A DNA stretch of 64,000 bases, from positions 62,001-126,000 of the forward strand of contig NZ_FMZB01000006.1 of NCBI RefSeq assembly GCF_900101385.1, written 5' to 3'. Numbering within the stretch: the stretch's first letter is position 1; every line of letters starts with the position of its first letter. This document shows positions 8,243 through 17,568 of the stretch, piece by piece. The stretch comes from Terribacillus halophilus. Lineage in GTDB: Bacteria > Bacillota > Bacilli > Bacillales > Amphibacillaceae. The position numbers were made by a program, and so were the translations under genes. The notes beneath the pieces are model-generated. The model worked only from the letters and a program-made list of their open reading frames with translations, did not search any database and was not told the DNA's origin.

Positions 8243-9061
8243 ATGTCCAATCAAACAAGAATCATCGAAGAGCTGCAAGTAAAACCAACAATAGACGCTA
8301 AGCAGGAAATCCGCAGCCGAATCGACTTCCTGAAGGAATATTTGCTTAAGACCGGTGCTAAAGGTTTCGTTCTCGGTATCAGCGGGGGACAGGATTCCAC
8401 ATTGGCAGGACGTCTTGCGCAGCTGGCAATTGAAGAATTGAAAAACGAAGGCAAGGATGTGACCTTTGCTGCAGTACGTTTGCCATATGGGGAGCAAGCG
8501 GATGAAGAAGATGCACAGCTGGCATTGAAATTCATCGATCCGGCCGAGTCTTATGTATACAATATCAAGGAGGCTGTAATCAAAGCTGCCGATGCTTACG
8601 AAGATGCTGCAGGCGAAAAGCTTGCTGATTACCATAAAGGCAATATCAAAGCAAGGATGCGTATGATTGCCCAATATGCAATTGGCGGTCAGAAGGGGTT
8701 GCTTGTCATCGGTACAGACCATGCAGCGGAAGCAATCACCGGTTTCTTCACGAAATACGGAGATGGCGGGGCAGATGTTCTGCCGCTCAGCGGCCTGAAT
8801 AAACGGCAAGGCAAGCAGCTGCTGATAGAGCTTGGTGCCCCGGAACGTTTATATGAGAAATTACCAACTGCTGATTTGCTTGATGAAAAGCCAGGGCAAG
8901 CAGATGAAGCGGAGCTTGGGTTGAAATACGAGGATATTGATGATTATCTCGAAGGGAAAATCATCGACGAGAACACGGCAAAGCTGCTTGAAGATCGTTA
9001 TTTCAAAACAACACATAAACGGCAGCAACCTGCATCCATACATGATGACTGGTGGAAATAA
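8243..9061 (+). CDS. nadE: NH3-dependent NAD synthetase
   Basis: 272 residues, the usual size of the bacterial ammonia-dependent enzyme. It converts nicotinic acid adenine dinucleotide to NAD with ATP and ammonia in the cytoplasm. The ATP pyrophosphatase P-loop SGGQDST (47-53) is intact, and conserved GTDHAAEA and [10 protein letters not shown] follow. There is no glutaminase domain. GAGGAGG precedes the ATG. The NAD repressor gene niaR lies 7 kb downstream, not adjacent. Confidence 0.95.
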   Translation: MSNQTRIIEELQVKPTIDAKQEIRSRIDFLKEYLLKTGAKGFVLGISGGQDSTLAGRLAQLAIEELKNEGKDVTFAAVRLPYGEQADEEDAQLALKFIDPAESYVYNIKEAVIKAADAYEDAAGEKLADYHKGNIKARMRMIAQYAIGGQKGLLVIGTDHAAEAITGFFTKYGDGGADVLPLSGLNKRQGKQLLIELGAPERLYEKLPTADLLDEKPGQADEAELGLKYEDIDDYLEGKIIDENTAKLLEDRYFKTTHKRQQPASIHDDWWK

Positions 9062-9072
9062 TTATAATGGCA

Positions 9073-9101
9073 AACGGGACTCCATGCGGGGTCTCGTTTT
9101 A
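9073..9101 (+). terminator. nadE terminator
   Basis: AACGGGAC and GTCTCGTT arms (one G-U pair) followed by TTTATTTT. Confidence 0.7.
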
Positions 9102-9175
9102 TTTTGGGATGGCTATACTTGAAAAAGATAGATGGATGCGTAAAAATGGTACTAGCCGAAGGAGGGATACATACG

Positions 9176-9571
9176 ATGCTCAAGGAATTCAAAGAGTTTG
9201 CGTTACGCGGAAACGTCGTGGACTTGGCTGTAGCCGTAGTGATCGGTTCCGCGTTCAGTGCCATCACGACTTCCCTCGTCAACGATATCATCATGCCGAT
9301 TATCGGCATCATCACAGGCGGGCATGATTTTAGCGGGCTTCAGTTCACTGTTGGCAGCGCTGTAGTGAAGTATGGTGCATTCATTCAAACGGTGATCAAT
9401 TTCTTTTTGATTGCTGCAGCGTTATTCATTGTCGTCAAAGTAATGAATCGTCTGAAGCGCAAGCAGCCGCAGACAGAAGAGGTAGTCGAGAAATTGAGCG
9501 TGGAACAGGAGCTGCTCACGGAAATTCGCGATTTATTGAAAAAAGAAGAGAAATTGGAGGATCAGATATGA
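9176..9571 (+). CDS. mscL: Large-conductance mechanosensitive channel
   Basis: 131 residues. The N-terminus [24 protein letters not shown] is the MscL S1/TM1 signature, TM2 spans about 68-90, and a charged C-terminal helix follows. Homopentamers in the membrane release solutes on hypo-osmotic shock. ATG 9176 is chosen because AAGGAGG sits 10 nt upstream and the family starts here; an in-frame ATG at 9104 would add 24 non-conserved residues. A hairpin overlaps the stop. Confidence 0.95.
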   Translation: MLKEFKEFALRGNVVDLAVAVVIGSAFSAITTSLVNDIIMPIIGIITGGHDFSGLQFTVGSAVVKYGAFIQTVINFFLIAAALFIVVKVMNRLKRKQPQTEEVVEKLSVEQELLTEIRDLLKKEEKLEDQI

Positions 9572-9596
9572 GTCTGATCCTTTTTGATTATTTTCT
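9559..9596 (+). terminator. mscL terminator
   Basis: GGATCAGA-tatgag-TCTGATCC followed by TTTTTGATT; the stem includes the mscL stop codon. Confidence 0.8.
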
Positions 9597-9668
9597 GAGC
9601 GGTTCGGGAATGCAAGAACAGCACCCTTGTAATCTGCTATAATCTGGATTATGAGGAGATGAGACAGC

Positions 9669-10907
9669 ATGTCAGTTTTACGTTCACTGCATCCTTTTAG
9701 CTGGACGATCATCATCGGAACGGTGTTCGGCAGGATGGCCACTAGTATGAGTATTCCTTTTTTAGCAATTTATTTGACGCAGGAGAAGGGAGCGTCTGCC
9801 GGGTTCACAGGATTGATCATTGCCATCAGTTCCTTGGTCGGTATATTATCCAGCTTTTACGGCGGATACTTTTCTGATCGATTCGGCAGAAAGAAAATCA
9901 TCGCTATCAGTATATTTGGCTGGTGCGGCGTTTTCGTAGGATTCGCGCTGGCAGATGCCATCTGGGTATTCTTCGTTATGAATGCACTGAATGGATTATG
10001 CCGTTCATTATTCGAACCTACATCGAAAGCCCTTTTATCAGATGTGACTGATCAAAAAAATCGATTGCTCGTTTTCAATCTGCGCTATACGGCAATCAAT
10101 ATTGGAGTCGTATTCGGACCGCTCCTGGGGCTGTACTTCGGTTCCGCTTCTTCGACAGCTCCATTCCTGATAGCTGCTTTCGTTTATTTTGTATATGGAC
10201 TTGTTTTGATTTTTCAATTCTTACGTGTCAAAGTGGAAGAAATAGCTGCCGCAGCAAACAGGATCAGCGTCCGTGAAGCATTTCATGTAACGCGAAAGGA
10301 TACTTTATTTATGTTCCTGCTGATCGGGGTCACGATCAGTGTGTTTGGGTATTCGCACTTTAGCGCTACCTTGCCGCAATTTTTCGCAGCTACGCCTACT
10401 ATAGAAGATGGGGCTAAAGTTTTCAGCATGATGCTCACGTTGAATGCTCTAACAGTCCTGGTTGTGCAATATCCGATAGTGGCTGTGGCGAAACGGTATT
10501 CGCTTGTTTTGTCCTTGATGCTTGGGAATATACTGATTGCCATCAGTTTGCTGAGTATGGCATTCTTGCATAATATCATCTGGATTGCAGCTGCCGTCAT
10601 ATTATTCACGATCGGGGAAGTGCTGTTATTCTCGATGTCGGATATGTTCATCGATGAGATTGCCAATCCTGATATGAAGGGGACATATTTTGGGGCGATG
10701 GGCTTTACAGGCTTTGGAAGTGTGGCAGGCCCGCTGATCGGAGGCATGCTGCTGGATCGTTTCGGTGCTGTCCATCCGATTCCGATATTTACTATCATAA
10801 GCCTTCTCGTCATTATCGGTGCCCCATTCTTATTCCAAGTTTGGGTAATGCTAAAAGGGAAGGAGCAAAAACCGAAACCTCTTTTGAAAAAGGAGCATGT
10901 TAAATGA
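9669..10907 (+). CDS. MFS transporter, multidrug-efflux type
   Basis: 412-residue, 12-helix major facilitator protein. GGYFSDRFGRKK between TM2 and TM3 is the MFS motif A, repeated as MLLDRFGA in the second half. The overall pattern resembles B. subtilis YttB and other DHA1 exporters; the substrate is unknown. Its stop overlaps the start of the downstream glycosylase by 4 nt (ATGA), so the two genes are translationally coupled. The pairing is not obviously functional. Confidence 0.8.
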   Translation: MSVLRSLHPFSWTIIIGTVFGRMATSMSIPFLAIYLTQEKGASAGFTGLIIAISSLVGILSSFYGGYFSDRFGRKKIIAISIFGWCGVFVGFALADAIWVFFVMNALNGLCRSLFEPTSKALLSDVTDQKNRLLVFNLRYTAINIGVVFGPLLGLYFGSASSTAPFLIAAFVYFVYGLVLIFQFLRVKVEEIAAAANRISVREAFHVTRKDTLFMFLLIGVTISVFGYSHFSATLPQFFAATPTIEDGAKVFSMMLTLNALTVLVVQYPIVAVAKRYSLVLSLMLGNILIAISLLSMAFLHNIIWIAAAVILFTIGEVLLFSMSDMFIDEIANPDMKGTYFGAMGFTGFGSVAGPLIGGMLLDRFGAVHPIPIFTIISLLVIIGAPFLFQVWVMLKGKEQKPKPLLKKEHVK

Positions 10908-11491
10908 CAAGTTATCCACCGCTGCCCCAATCATTTTATGAGCAGCCTACACTGGAGCTGGCTCCAAGTTTATTGGGTTGTCTGCTCGTACATGAAACGC
11001 CGGAGGGGATCACCTCCGGATATATTGTAGAAACCGAAGCATACCGTGGGTCACTCGACCGCGCTGCGCATAGCTTCAATAATCGGCGTACGAAACGCAC
11101 GGAGATCATGTTCCATGCCCCGGGTCATATCTATACGTACACGATGCATCGGCAAGTGCTGCTCAATGTCGTCAGTGCTGATTCAGAGATACCGGAAGCA
11201 GTTCTCATCCGAGCGCTTGAACCGAAGGAAGGCATCGAACTCATGGAAACGCGCAGACCCGGACGAAAACCGAGGGAATTGACGAATGGTCCAGGTAAGC
11301 TGTGTCAGGCGATGGGGATCATGCAATCGCAGTACGGCGGTCACTTTACCAATCCGCCATTATATATCACACAAGGTTACAAACCGGAGCAAGTGGAGAT
11401 AGGACCGAGGATCGGCATTCCGAATGCACAGGAAGCCCGTGATTTTCCTTGGCGTTTCTGGGTTCACGGAAATAGGTATGTTTCCAAGTGA
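10904..11491 (+). CDS. 3-methyladenine DNA glycosylase (AAG/MPG family)
   Basis: 195 residues, the normal length for the bacterial AAG-type glycosylase (B. subtilis YxlJ). It excises alkylated purines at the start of base-excision repair. Visible family features are LAPSLLGCLLVHET, ETEAYRG with the catalytic Glu, a Tyr-rich YTYTMH segment, and NGPGKLCQAMGI near the C-terminus. It overlaps the preceding MFS gene by 4 nt, and its ribosome site (AAAAAGGAG) lies inside the MFS gene end. Confidence 0.9.
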   Translation: MTSYPPLPQSFYEQPTLELAPSLLGCLLVHETPEGITSGYIVETEAYRGSLDRAAHSFNNRRTKRTEIMFHAPGHIYTYTMHRQVLLNVVSADSEIPEAVLIRALEPKEGIELMETRRPGRKPRELTNGPGKLCQAMGIMQSQYGGHFTNPPLYITQGYKPEQVEIGPRIGIPNAQEARDFPWRFWVHGNRYVSK

Positions 11492-11577
11492 GTCCCTTTT
11501 TAAAACAGCTATAATCATGTAAAATAAATACATCATGTCCGGCATTAGCCGGCAATGCAAAAAAGGAGAGATAGGCA

Positions 11578-12507
11578 GTGGGTAAAGTACTCGTCTTTGG
11601 ACATAAAAACCCGGATACAGATGCGGTTACATCCGCAATTGCATACGCACATTTGAAAAATAAACTAGGTATGGAAGCAGAAGCAGTCCGCCTGGGGGAA
11701 TTGAATGAAGAAACGGCATACGCTTTGAAAGCTTTCGGTTTGGAAGCTCCCCGGATGATCGAGGCAATCGATGGAGATGCAGAGCAAGTCATCCTAGTCG
11801 ATCATAATGAAAAACAGCAAAGCGTATCAGATATCGACACCGTTTCTGTCGTTGAAGTGGTCGACCACCATCGTATCGCGAACTTCGAAACGGCGGATCC
11901 GCTTTATTACCGTGCAGAGCCAGTAGGCTGTACAGCTACCATCATCAAAAAAATCTATAAAGAACATGATGTGGAGATTCCGAAAGAAATCGCAGGTGCC
12001 ATGCTGAGTGCGATCATCTCTGACTCTTTATTGTTCAAATCTCCTACTTGCACGGAACAGGATGTCAAGGCCGCGAAGGAACTTGCAGAGATAGCAGGTG
12101 TCGATGTAAATACATACGGCTTGGATATGCTGAAAGCAGGCGCGGATGTCAGCAAGAAAACAGCCGATGAATTGATCACACTTGATGCAAAAGAATTTCA
12201 GATGGGTGATGCAACAGTGGAAATCGCCCAGGTCAATGTCGTCGACGAACAGGATGTCCTTGTCCGTCAAGCTGAAGTGGAAGCAGCGATGAAGCAGAAG
12301 ATCACGGATAAAGGGTTGAAACTGTATCTGTTCGCCATCACGAATATCCTGACCAATGATTCCACAGCAATTGCAATCGGGGCTGATACGGAAGCCGTTG
12401 AAAAAGCGTTCAACGTGACACTATCCAACAATACAGCAACACTTAAAGGTGTCGTATCCCGTAAAAAACAAATCGTACCAGTTCTGACTGAAGTCATGAA
12501 TGGCTAA
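11578..12507 (+). CDS. ppaC: Manganese-dependent inorganic pyrophosphatase (family II)
   Basis: 309 residues, DHH superfamily. Metal-site motifs [10 protein letters not shown] (His9, Asp13, Asp15), VDHNE and the DHH signature VVDHHR are present, and the C-terminal DHHA2 region ends with [10 protein letters not shown]. It hydrolyses pyrophosphate and so drives biosynthetic reactions. The start is GTG 11578, after AAAGGAGAG; there is no ATG alternative. A TATAAT element lies about 65 nt upstream. A clean terminator follows. Confidence 0.95.
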   Translation: MGKVLVFGHKNPDTDAVTSAIAYAHLKNKLGMEAEAVRLGELNEETAYALKAFGLEAPRMIEAIDGDAEQVILVDHNEKQQSVSDIDTVSVVEVVDHHRIANFETADPLYYRAEPVGCTATIIKKIYKEHDVEIPKEIAGAMLSAIISDSLLFKSPTCTEQDVKAAKELAEIAGVDVNTYGLDMLKAGADVSKKTADELITLDAKEFQMGDATVEIAQVNVVDEQDVLVRQAEVEAAMKQKITDKGLKLYLFAITNILTNDSTAIAIGADTEAVEKAFNVTLSNNTATLKGVVSRKKQIVPVLTEVMNG

Positions 12508-12515
12508 TAATATCC

Positions 12516-12546
12516 GAGCAGGCTTCTAAAGGCCTGCTCATTTTAT
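12516..12546 (+). terminator. ppaC terminator
   Basis: GAGCAGGC-ttctaaag-GCCTGCTC followed by ATTTTATTT. Confidence 0.85.
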
Positions 12547-12731
12547 TTGCTGTCAGCTTGTACTTAATGCTAAAGTGGATATACACCCGCATAGGAAACA
12601 ACCTCGCAACATCTTCTTCCAATCAAGAACTCTGTTTTTTCTGCAGCGGCAAAGGATGCTTTTTCTCTGAAAGAGGGAATAGGTATGCAAGCTACTGACT
12701 TATTTTTCAGAATAAAAGGGAGGCTTTTCGG

Positions 12732-13703
12732 ATGAAATATACAGCTATGCCAGGAATCGAGCGCCCGCTCTCAAAATTGATCCTGGGAACGACAAAATTC
12801 TTCGAAGAAAAAAGACAAGATGTATTCGCTGTTCTGGACGCTTTCTTGCAGGTAGGAGGCAATACAATCGATACAGGTCCGAAATACGCAAAATACCAGG
12901 CGGAGAAATTGATCGGACAATGGATGCAAGAGCGCGATACCCGCAAAAACGTCATCCTCATTTCAAAAGGCGGCCATTATCATATCGATCGGGATGGAAC
13001 GCATCATCCAGAAGTGAAGCGCGTGGATCCGGATGAGATCACGAAGGATCTTCATGAGAGCTTGGAGAACTTGCAGACTGATTTCATCGATATTTACCTC
13101 ATACACCGAGATGATCGGAGTGTACCTGTCCAGGTACTGATGGATATGCTGCATGAGCATCAACAGGCCGGCAAAATAGGCGTATATGGAGTATCAAACT
13201 GGCAGCCTGACCGTATGGAAGAAGCTAATGCATATGCCGATAGCAAAGGATATGACAGGCTGGTGGTCAATAGCCCGAATCTTAGTCTTGCGCAGCTGAA
13301 TGAAGTACGATGGGCGGAGACAGTGGCGCTGGATGATGAATATTTAGCTTGGCATCGCCGTACGGGAATGCCGGTGATTTCATGGGCAGCCCAGGCAGGC
13401 GGTTTCTTCACCGGTACATATGATCGAAACCATGTGACAGATGAAGAAGTTGCTCGCGTCTATTACAATGATGATAACTGGGAACGATTTGACCGAGCTG
13501 CCGAAATAGCCGCTAGAAAAGGCGTGACTGCGAACCAGGTTGCGATTGCATATGTCCTGCATCAAGCGTTTCCGACATGCGCCATTGTCGGTTGTAAAAA
13601 TGTGCAGCGGCTGGAAGAAGCACTCCCGGCAATCGATATCGATTTGACTGACGAAGAAGTGAAGTGGCTGAATTTGGAGCTGGAAGATGCCAAGGTGGAA
13701 TAA
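12732..13703 (+). CDS. Aldo/keto reductase
   Basis: 323-residue NADPH-dependent (beta/alpha)8 oxidoreductase. Asp47, the Tyr near 52, Lys79 (ISKGGHY) and His in YLIHRDD give the AKR catalytic tetrad, though the usual YG motif is replaced by PKYAKY. The C-terminal VGCKNVQRLEEALPA is the cofactor-binding region. The substrate is unknown. GGGAGG precedes the ATG. It is monocistronic; the 180-nt upstream region has no clear promoter. Confidence 0.85.
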   Translation: MKYTAMPGIERPLSKLILGTTKFFEEKRQDVFAVLDAFLQVGGNTIDTGPKYAKYQAEKLIGQWMQERDTRKNVILISKGGHYHIDRDGTHHPEVKRVDPDEITKDLHESLENLQTDFIDIYLIHRDDRSVPVQVLMDMLHEHQQAGKIGVYGVSNWQPDRMEEANAYADSKGYDRLVVNSPNLSLAQLNEVRWAETVALDDEYLAWHRRTGMPVISWAAQAGGFFTGTYDRNHVTDEEVARVYYNDDNWERFDRAAEIAARKGVTANQVAIAYVLHQAFPTCAIVGCKNVQRLEEALPAIDIDLTDEEVKWLNLELEDAKVE

Positions 13704-13729
13704 GGTATTTCTCTCTTACGATTTTTTGA

Positions 13730-13771
13730 CTTATCGTATACAATAGAACATATTACAAAGTATACGGTAAG
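13730..13771. repeat. Inverted repeat upstream of the shikimate kinase gene
   Basis: CTTATCGTATA (13730-13740) and TATACGGTAAG (13761-13771) are complementary with one mismatch and separated by 20 nt. A TTGACT -35-like box overlaps its left edge, so it may be an operator or an mRNA hairpin in front of the kinase gene. Confidence 0.5.
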
Positions 13772-13789
13772 AAAGAGAGGAGTTATGGT

Positions 13790-14359
13790 GTGCGGACAAT
13801 GAGCAGACAGCATATACCCGTGAGGGCGAAAAACATCGTCCTGATCGGATTCATGGGTGTCGGGAAGACGACGATCGGCAAGCTTGTGGCCGATAAACTA
13901 TTTAGGGACTTCATCGATATCGATATCGAAATCGAGCGCCGTTACGGCATGACAATACCAGAAATATTCGCACAGCATGGTGAAGGATATTTTCGGGAGA
14001 TCGAACGGCACACTGTCATCGATATTTGTGATAATAAACAATGTAATATCGTTTCCCTTGGCGGCGGTGCGTTCAAGCAGGAAGCCATCCGGGAGAAATG
14101 TCTCGACAGCTGTCTCGTACTATTCCTTGATTTAAGCTGGGATCGATGGAAGGAACGTATGGATCTGCTGATCGAAAATCGTCCTGTACTGCATAATAAG
14201 TCGGTAGACGAGGTACAGCAGATATTCGATGAACGGCAGGCAATTTATGCAGAACATAACGCACGCGTTACAACTGATAATCTGAATCCGGAAGAAGTTG
14301 CGGATTATATCGTAGAAATATTGAAACTGGGATGGGAGCTCCACGAGCCGCTATCCTGA
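13790..14359 (+). CDS. aroK: Shikimate kinase
   Basis: 189 residues. Walker A GFMGVGKTT (20-28), the shikimate-binding Asp pair in DIDIEIERR, the Arg in GYFREIE and the GGGAFK loop identify a shikimate kinase. It phosphorylates shikimate in the chorismate pathway. The start is GTG 13790 after AGAGAGGAG, with ATG 13799 as a possible alternative. The C-terminus is slightly extended. No other aro gene is nearby. An imperfect dyad sits in the 5' region. Confidence 0.85.
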   Translation: MRTMSRQHIPVRAKNIVLIGFMGVGKTTIGKLVADKLFRDFIDIDIEIERRYGMTIPEIFAQHGEGYFREIERHTVIDICDNKQCNIVSLGGGAFKQEAIREKCLDSCLVLFLDLSWDRWKERMDLLIENRPVLHNKSVDEVQQIFDERQAIYAEHNARVTTDNLNPEEVADYIVEILKLGWELHEPLS

Positions 14360-14373
14360 TCAATGACTTGATC

Positions 14374-14415
14374 AAAGAGCTATTGCAATAATACTTGTTG
14401 TAATAGCTCTTTTTA
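14374..14415 (+). terminator. Shikimate kinase terminator
   Basis: AAAGAGCTATTGCAA and TTGTAATAGCTCTTT form a long stem, followed by a T-run. Confidence 0.85.
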
Positions 14416-14539
14416 ACCGGAATAATTGTCCTAATTGTCAAATAATTATAAGTCCTATCTGCTTATTTTCGTCGCTTCATGTTTTCAAAAACGGAAAGCA
14501 GGGTACAGAAACTTACGATTTCAAAGGAGGATGAACGTC

Positions 14540-15412
14540 TTGCATCACAAAGATACGATCCATGTTGTTTCCAGTGCGGATGATAATTATGCTCACCATC
14601 TTGGTGTGATGCTGGCATCACTGCTTACAAATGTCAATCGAAATAGACGAATCATGCTATATGTAATCGACGGAGGAATTACCAAGCCGAACAAGCGGAT
14701 GCTGATGAAGACGACGATGCAATTTGGTGTTCCGATCCGTTTTCTGACCATAGATACGGAATCATATAAGAATGCAACGGAAAGCAGATATATCAATAAA
14801 ACAGCTTATTACCGAATCTCAATTCCAGAAGTCATTACAGATCCAAACGTAGAACGTGTCATTTATATCGACTGCGATACATTGGTTCTGACGGACATTT
14901 CGGAGCTGCATGACATGGACTTTGATAGGAAATTGATGGCCGCAGTGGAAGATGCTGGCCAGCTGCAGCGACTGGAAAAGATGGATATTACGACGGAAGG
15001 GAAATACTTCAATTCTGGCATGATGGTCATCGATATGGAAGGCTGGCGCAAACAGAATATCTCCAAGAAGGTGCTGCAATTCATCGATGAGAACAATGAT
15101 CCGGATTTCCTCTACTTGCATGACCAGGATGCCCTGAATGCAATTCTTTGGGATAAGTGGAAGCCGATCCATCCACGATGGAATGCGCAATCCTTCATCA
15201 TACTCAAGACCAAGACGCCGACGGAGCTGGCAGAACGGAAACGGTATAAGGAAGCACGTCAATCACCGGCCATCGTGCATTTCACCGGTGCAAATAAACC
15301 GTGGAATTCTGATGTCGGACATCCATTTGCGCCGCTTTATTTCGATTTCCTGCAGCAGACACCATGGAAAGTACTTCCCGGACAAAAGGAACAGGAAGTA
15401 TATGCAGACTAA
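14540..15412 (+). CDS. Glycosyltransferase family 8
   Basis: About 290 residues from the TTG at 14540. GT8 features: HVVSSADDNYAHHLGVMLASLL at the N-terminus, the metal-binding YIDCDT (DxD), KYFNSGMMVID, and the C-terminal HFTGANKPW. It is a retaining sugar transferase using a nucleotide-sugar, likely acting on a cell-envelope glycan; the acceptor is unknown. AAAGGAGG ends 9 nt before TTG 14540, while the in-frame ATG at 14531 abuts the ribosome site and the longer frame from 14435 lacks one. Single gene with a terminator. Confidence 0.85.
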   Translation: MHHKDTIHVVSSADDNYAHHLGVMLASLLTNVNRNRRIMLYVIDGGITKPNKRMLMKTTMQFGVPIRFLTIDTESYKNATESRYINKTAYYRISIPEVITDPNVERVIYIDCDTLVLTDISELHDMDFDRKLMAAVEDAGQLQRLEKMDITTEGKYFNSGMMVIDMEGWRKQNISKKVLQFIDENNDPDFLYLHDQDALNAILWDKWKPIHPRWNAQSFIILKTKTPTELAERKRYKEARQSPAIVHFTGANKPWNSDVGHPFAPLYFDFLQQTPWKVLPGQKEQEVYAD

Positions 15413-15440
15413 GGCACAGCTGGGGTGGCTGTGTCTTTTT
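15413..15440 (+). terminator. Terminator after GT8
   Basis: GGCACAGC-tggggt-GGCTGTGTC followed by six T; a TATAAT box for niaR follows immediately. Confidence 0.75.
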
Positions 15441-15482
15441 TATTTGCTATAATACAGGAAACGGCAAAAAGGGCGGATCAGA

Positions 15483-16025
15483 ATGGTTCAAGAGAGAAAG
15501 AAGCTATTGGGGAAAACACGCAGGAAATGGCTGTTGGAAAAGCTGCAGACAGCAGATGCTCCACTCAAGGGGAGTGAATTGGCCAAAGAAGCAAATGTCA
15601 GCAGGCAAGTGATCGTAGGCGATGTCACACTGCTGAAAGCGGAGCAGCATCCGATCATTGCTACCAGTGAAGGATATATACTCCAGCAGCAGCCTGTTTA
15701 TGCAGTGGAAAGAATCGTAGCATGTCAGCATGCACCAGAACGGACAGAAGAGGAGCTGCAATTGCTCGTGGATTTGGGTGTGATAGTGAAGGATGTCCGG
15801 GTGGAGCATCCTGTTTACGGGCAGATAACGGCCTCCATCATGGTTTCCAGCCGCAGGGAAGTCAAGAAGTTCATTGAAAGGATAGCAAACAGCAGAGCGG
15901 GTTATTTATCAGAATTGACAGAAGGCATTCATCTTCATACATTGGCAGCAGACGATGAAACAATAATGGATGAAGCGATCGAGCTGTTGAGGGAGCGCGG
16001 CTTTCTGGTGCCAGAGTGGGATTGA
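15483..16025 (+). CDS. niaR: NAD biosynthesis transcriptional repressor
   Basis: 180 residues. An N-terminal winged HTH (residues 15-65, LKGSELAKEANVSRQVIVGDVTLL) is followed by the 3H domain, named for its conserved histidines (His74, the His in VEHPVYGQ, and HLHT). This is the NiaR/YrxA repressor that uses nicotinic acid as co-repressor to silence NAD synthesis and niacin-uptake genes. In B. subtilis yrxA neighbours nadB-nifS; here it stands alone. Its stop lies inside a hairpin shared with the convergent SDR. Confidence 0.9.
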   Translation: MVQERKKLLGKTRRKWLLEKLQTADAPLKGSELAKEANVSRQVIVGDVTLLKAEQHPIIATSEGYILQQQPVYAVERIVACQHAPERTEEELQLLVDLGVIVKDVRVEHPVYGQITASIMVSSRREVKKFIERIANSRAGYLSELTEGIHLHTLAADDETIMDEAIELLRERGFLVPEWD

Positions 16026-16042
16026 CTAAACAGTCAATCCCA
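16017..16042. terminator. Hairpin containing both convergent stop codons
   Basis: TGGGATTGACT and AGTCAATCCCA form an 11-bp perfect stem with a 4-nt loop. The niaR TGA (16023-16025) and the SDR TAG (16026-16028) abut within it. There is no good T-run, so it may act as an mRNA 3' end stabiliser. Confidence 0.7.
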
Positions 16043-16868
16043 CTTTCCTTTCGCTCATTGCCCATAGCTGTTTGGCTAATTCATCGTTATCCGCTTGTCC
16101 TTTTACTTCCTGGATCCGTCGTTTATAGAAATATCCTCCGGAGACATGCTGAACATCGGGGCTTTCTGCTAAATACAAAGCAGTATCCGCTCCTTCGGCA
16201 GGTGATTGGAAAAATGGGCGGAGCAGTTGATGGACTTTTTTGCCGAAACCGGATTGTCTGTCCACCCCAAGACTCGTGCTGACCGCTCCTGGGTGTACAG
16301 CATTCACCGTGGTGTTTGAATGATGCAGCCGTAAGGAGAGCTCTTTTGTGAACAAAAGGTTAGCAAGCTTGCTGTGACCGTAATTTTGCCATGGCGTAAA
16401 AGATGCTGTTCCCCCTAAATCATCAAGGTTGATTTTTCCGATTTTATAGGCACCGGAGGATACGACGACAATGCGTCCCTGAATTGCTGCTTTGATCTGT
16501 TTCAACAGCAAATTGGTCAGCAGAAAGTGGCCGAAGTGATTCACGCCCATCATCATCTCCAATCCATCTGCAGTGTATTGCTTTTTTGTTGTGACAACGC
16601 CGGCATTATTGATGAGAATATCGATAACAGGATACTGTGTTCTCAATACTTCTGCACAGGCATGGATACTGGAGAATGACGCAAGGTCACATACATACAG
16701 ATGGATATTGTCCGAACCACTGCGTTCTTTTGCTTCCTCCAATGCTTGCAAACCACGCTCTTCAGAACGACAGAGCATACATACTGTATGACCTCTCCTG
16801 GCTAAAGTTACCGTTGTGGCAAAACCCATGCCGGAATTCGCTCCGGTAATTACAACTGTCTTCTGCAT
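16026..16868 (-). CDS. SDR oxidoreductase (retinol-dehydrogenase-like)
   Basis: About 280 residues. TGANSGMG for NADP, the NNAGV motif, a catalytic Ser in VVVSSGAYK and YGHSKLANLLF carrying the YxxxK pair. The combination resembles RDH/WW-domain oxidoreductase-type SDRs that reduce carbonyls on hydrophobic substrates. ATG 16868 is the likeliest start, although a GTG at 16880 is in frame. It follows the flavin-reductase-like gene after only a few bases, so the two form a minus-strand operon. Confidence 0.8.
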   Translation of the reverse strand: MQKTVVITGANSGMGFATTVTLARRGHTVCMLCRSEERGLQALEEAKERSGSDNIHLYVCDLASFSSIHACAEVLRTQYPVIDILINNAGVVTTKKQYTADGLEMMMGVNHFGHFLLTNLLLKQIKAAIQGRIVVVSSGAYKIGKINLDDLGGTASFTPWQNYGHSKLANLLFTKELSLRLHHSNTTVNAVHPGAVSTSLGVDRQSGFGKKVHQLLRPFFQSPAEGADTALYLAESPDVQHVSGGYFYKRRIQEVKGQADNDELAKQLWAMSERKVGLTV

Positions 16869-16888
16869 TGTGAACACCACTTTCCTGT

Positions 16889-17509
16889 TTATTCTGGACG
16901 TTTCAATGTAAATAGCTCACCCAGCTTACTATAATCATTGCCTGCTAAGCGGCTGATTGGCTGGATTGCTCTTGCATCCAAATAGCCGGTATTTTCATCA
17001 TAAACTTCCGGCGAAAGATGATACCCTACTACTTTTGCGAGCAATAAGTCCGCTGTCACTGTTCCTTCTTCATCCTTAATCTCGATATGATCATATAATG
17101 TGCATTCCATCCGGATGGATGTTTCTCGAATTCCAGGAACCGAGACATATGTGCTCGGTGCAAGCGTCAAGTTGGTGCGGTCCAATTCACTTTCTTCAGC
17201 AGGCAAGGTGGCTGCTGTTTTGTTCAAATCCTCGACAATCGGCTCGGTGCTGATATGGACCACAAGCTCCTTGGAGCGAATGGCATGTCGTGCTGTGTCT
17301 TTCTGTCTGCCCTCTTTACGCTGTACCGAAATACTGATCAGCGGAGGTGCTGCACTAACGATTGAGAAATAACTGAATGGTGCGGCATTCACGACATCTG
17401 ATTCTGCTGATTGGGTTGTGACGAAAGCTACCGGTCTTGGAATGATGCTTCCCGTCAGTATCTTATATTGTGTTTTGGCTGAGAGATTGTTCGCATCGAA
17501 TGTATACAA
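16889..17509 (-). CDS. Flavin reductase-like FMN-binding protein (YwrF-like)
   Basis: 206 residues of the flavin reductase/DIM6-NTAB family. The N-terminal LTGSIIPRPVAFVTT and NAAPFSYFSIVSAAPPLI are the family FMN-binding signatures. Size and sequence resemble B. subtilis YwrF. It probably binds FMN and reduces flavin or a small aromatic substrate; its role is unassigned. First gene of an operon with the SDR, suggesting a joint redox task. Confidence 0.8.
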   Translation of the reverse strand: MYTFDANNLSAKTQYKILTGSIIPRPVAFVTTQSAESDVVNAAPFSYFSIVSAAPPLISISVQRKEGRQKDTARHAIRSKELVVHISTEPIVEDLNKTAATLPAEESELDRTNLTLAPSTYVSVPGIRETSIRMECTLYDHIEIKDEEGTVTADLLLAKVVGYHLSPEVYDENTGYLDARAIQPISRLAGNDYSKLGELFTLKRPE

Positions 17510-17568
17510 GCTTTTTACCCCTTTCTGTCAGGCTAACATATGAATCTTACGGGCACTTAACAGTTTTA

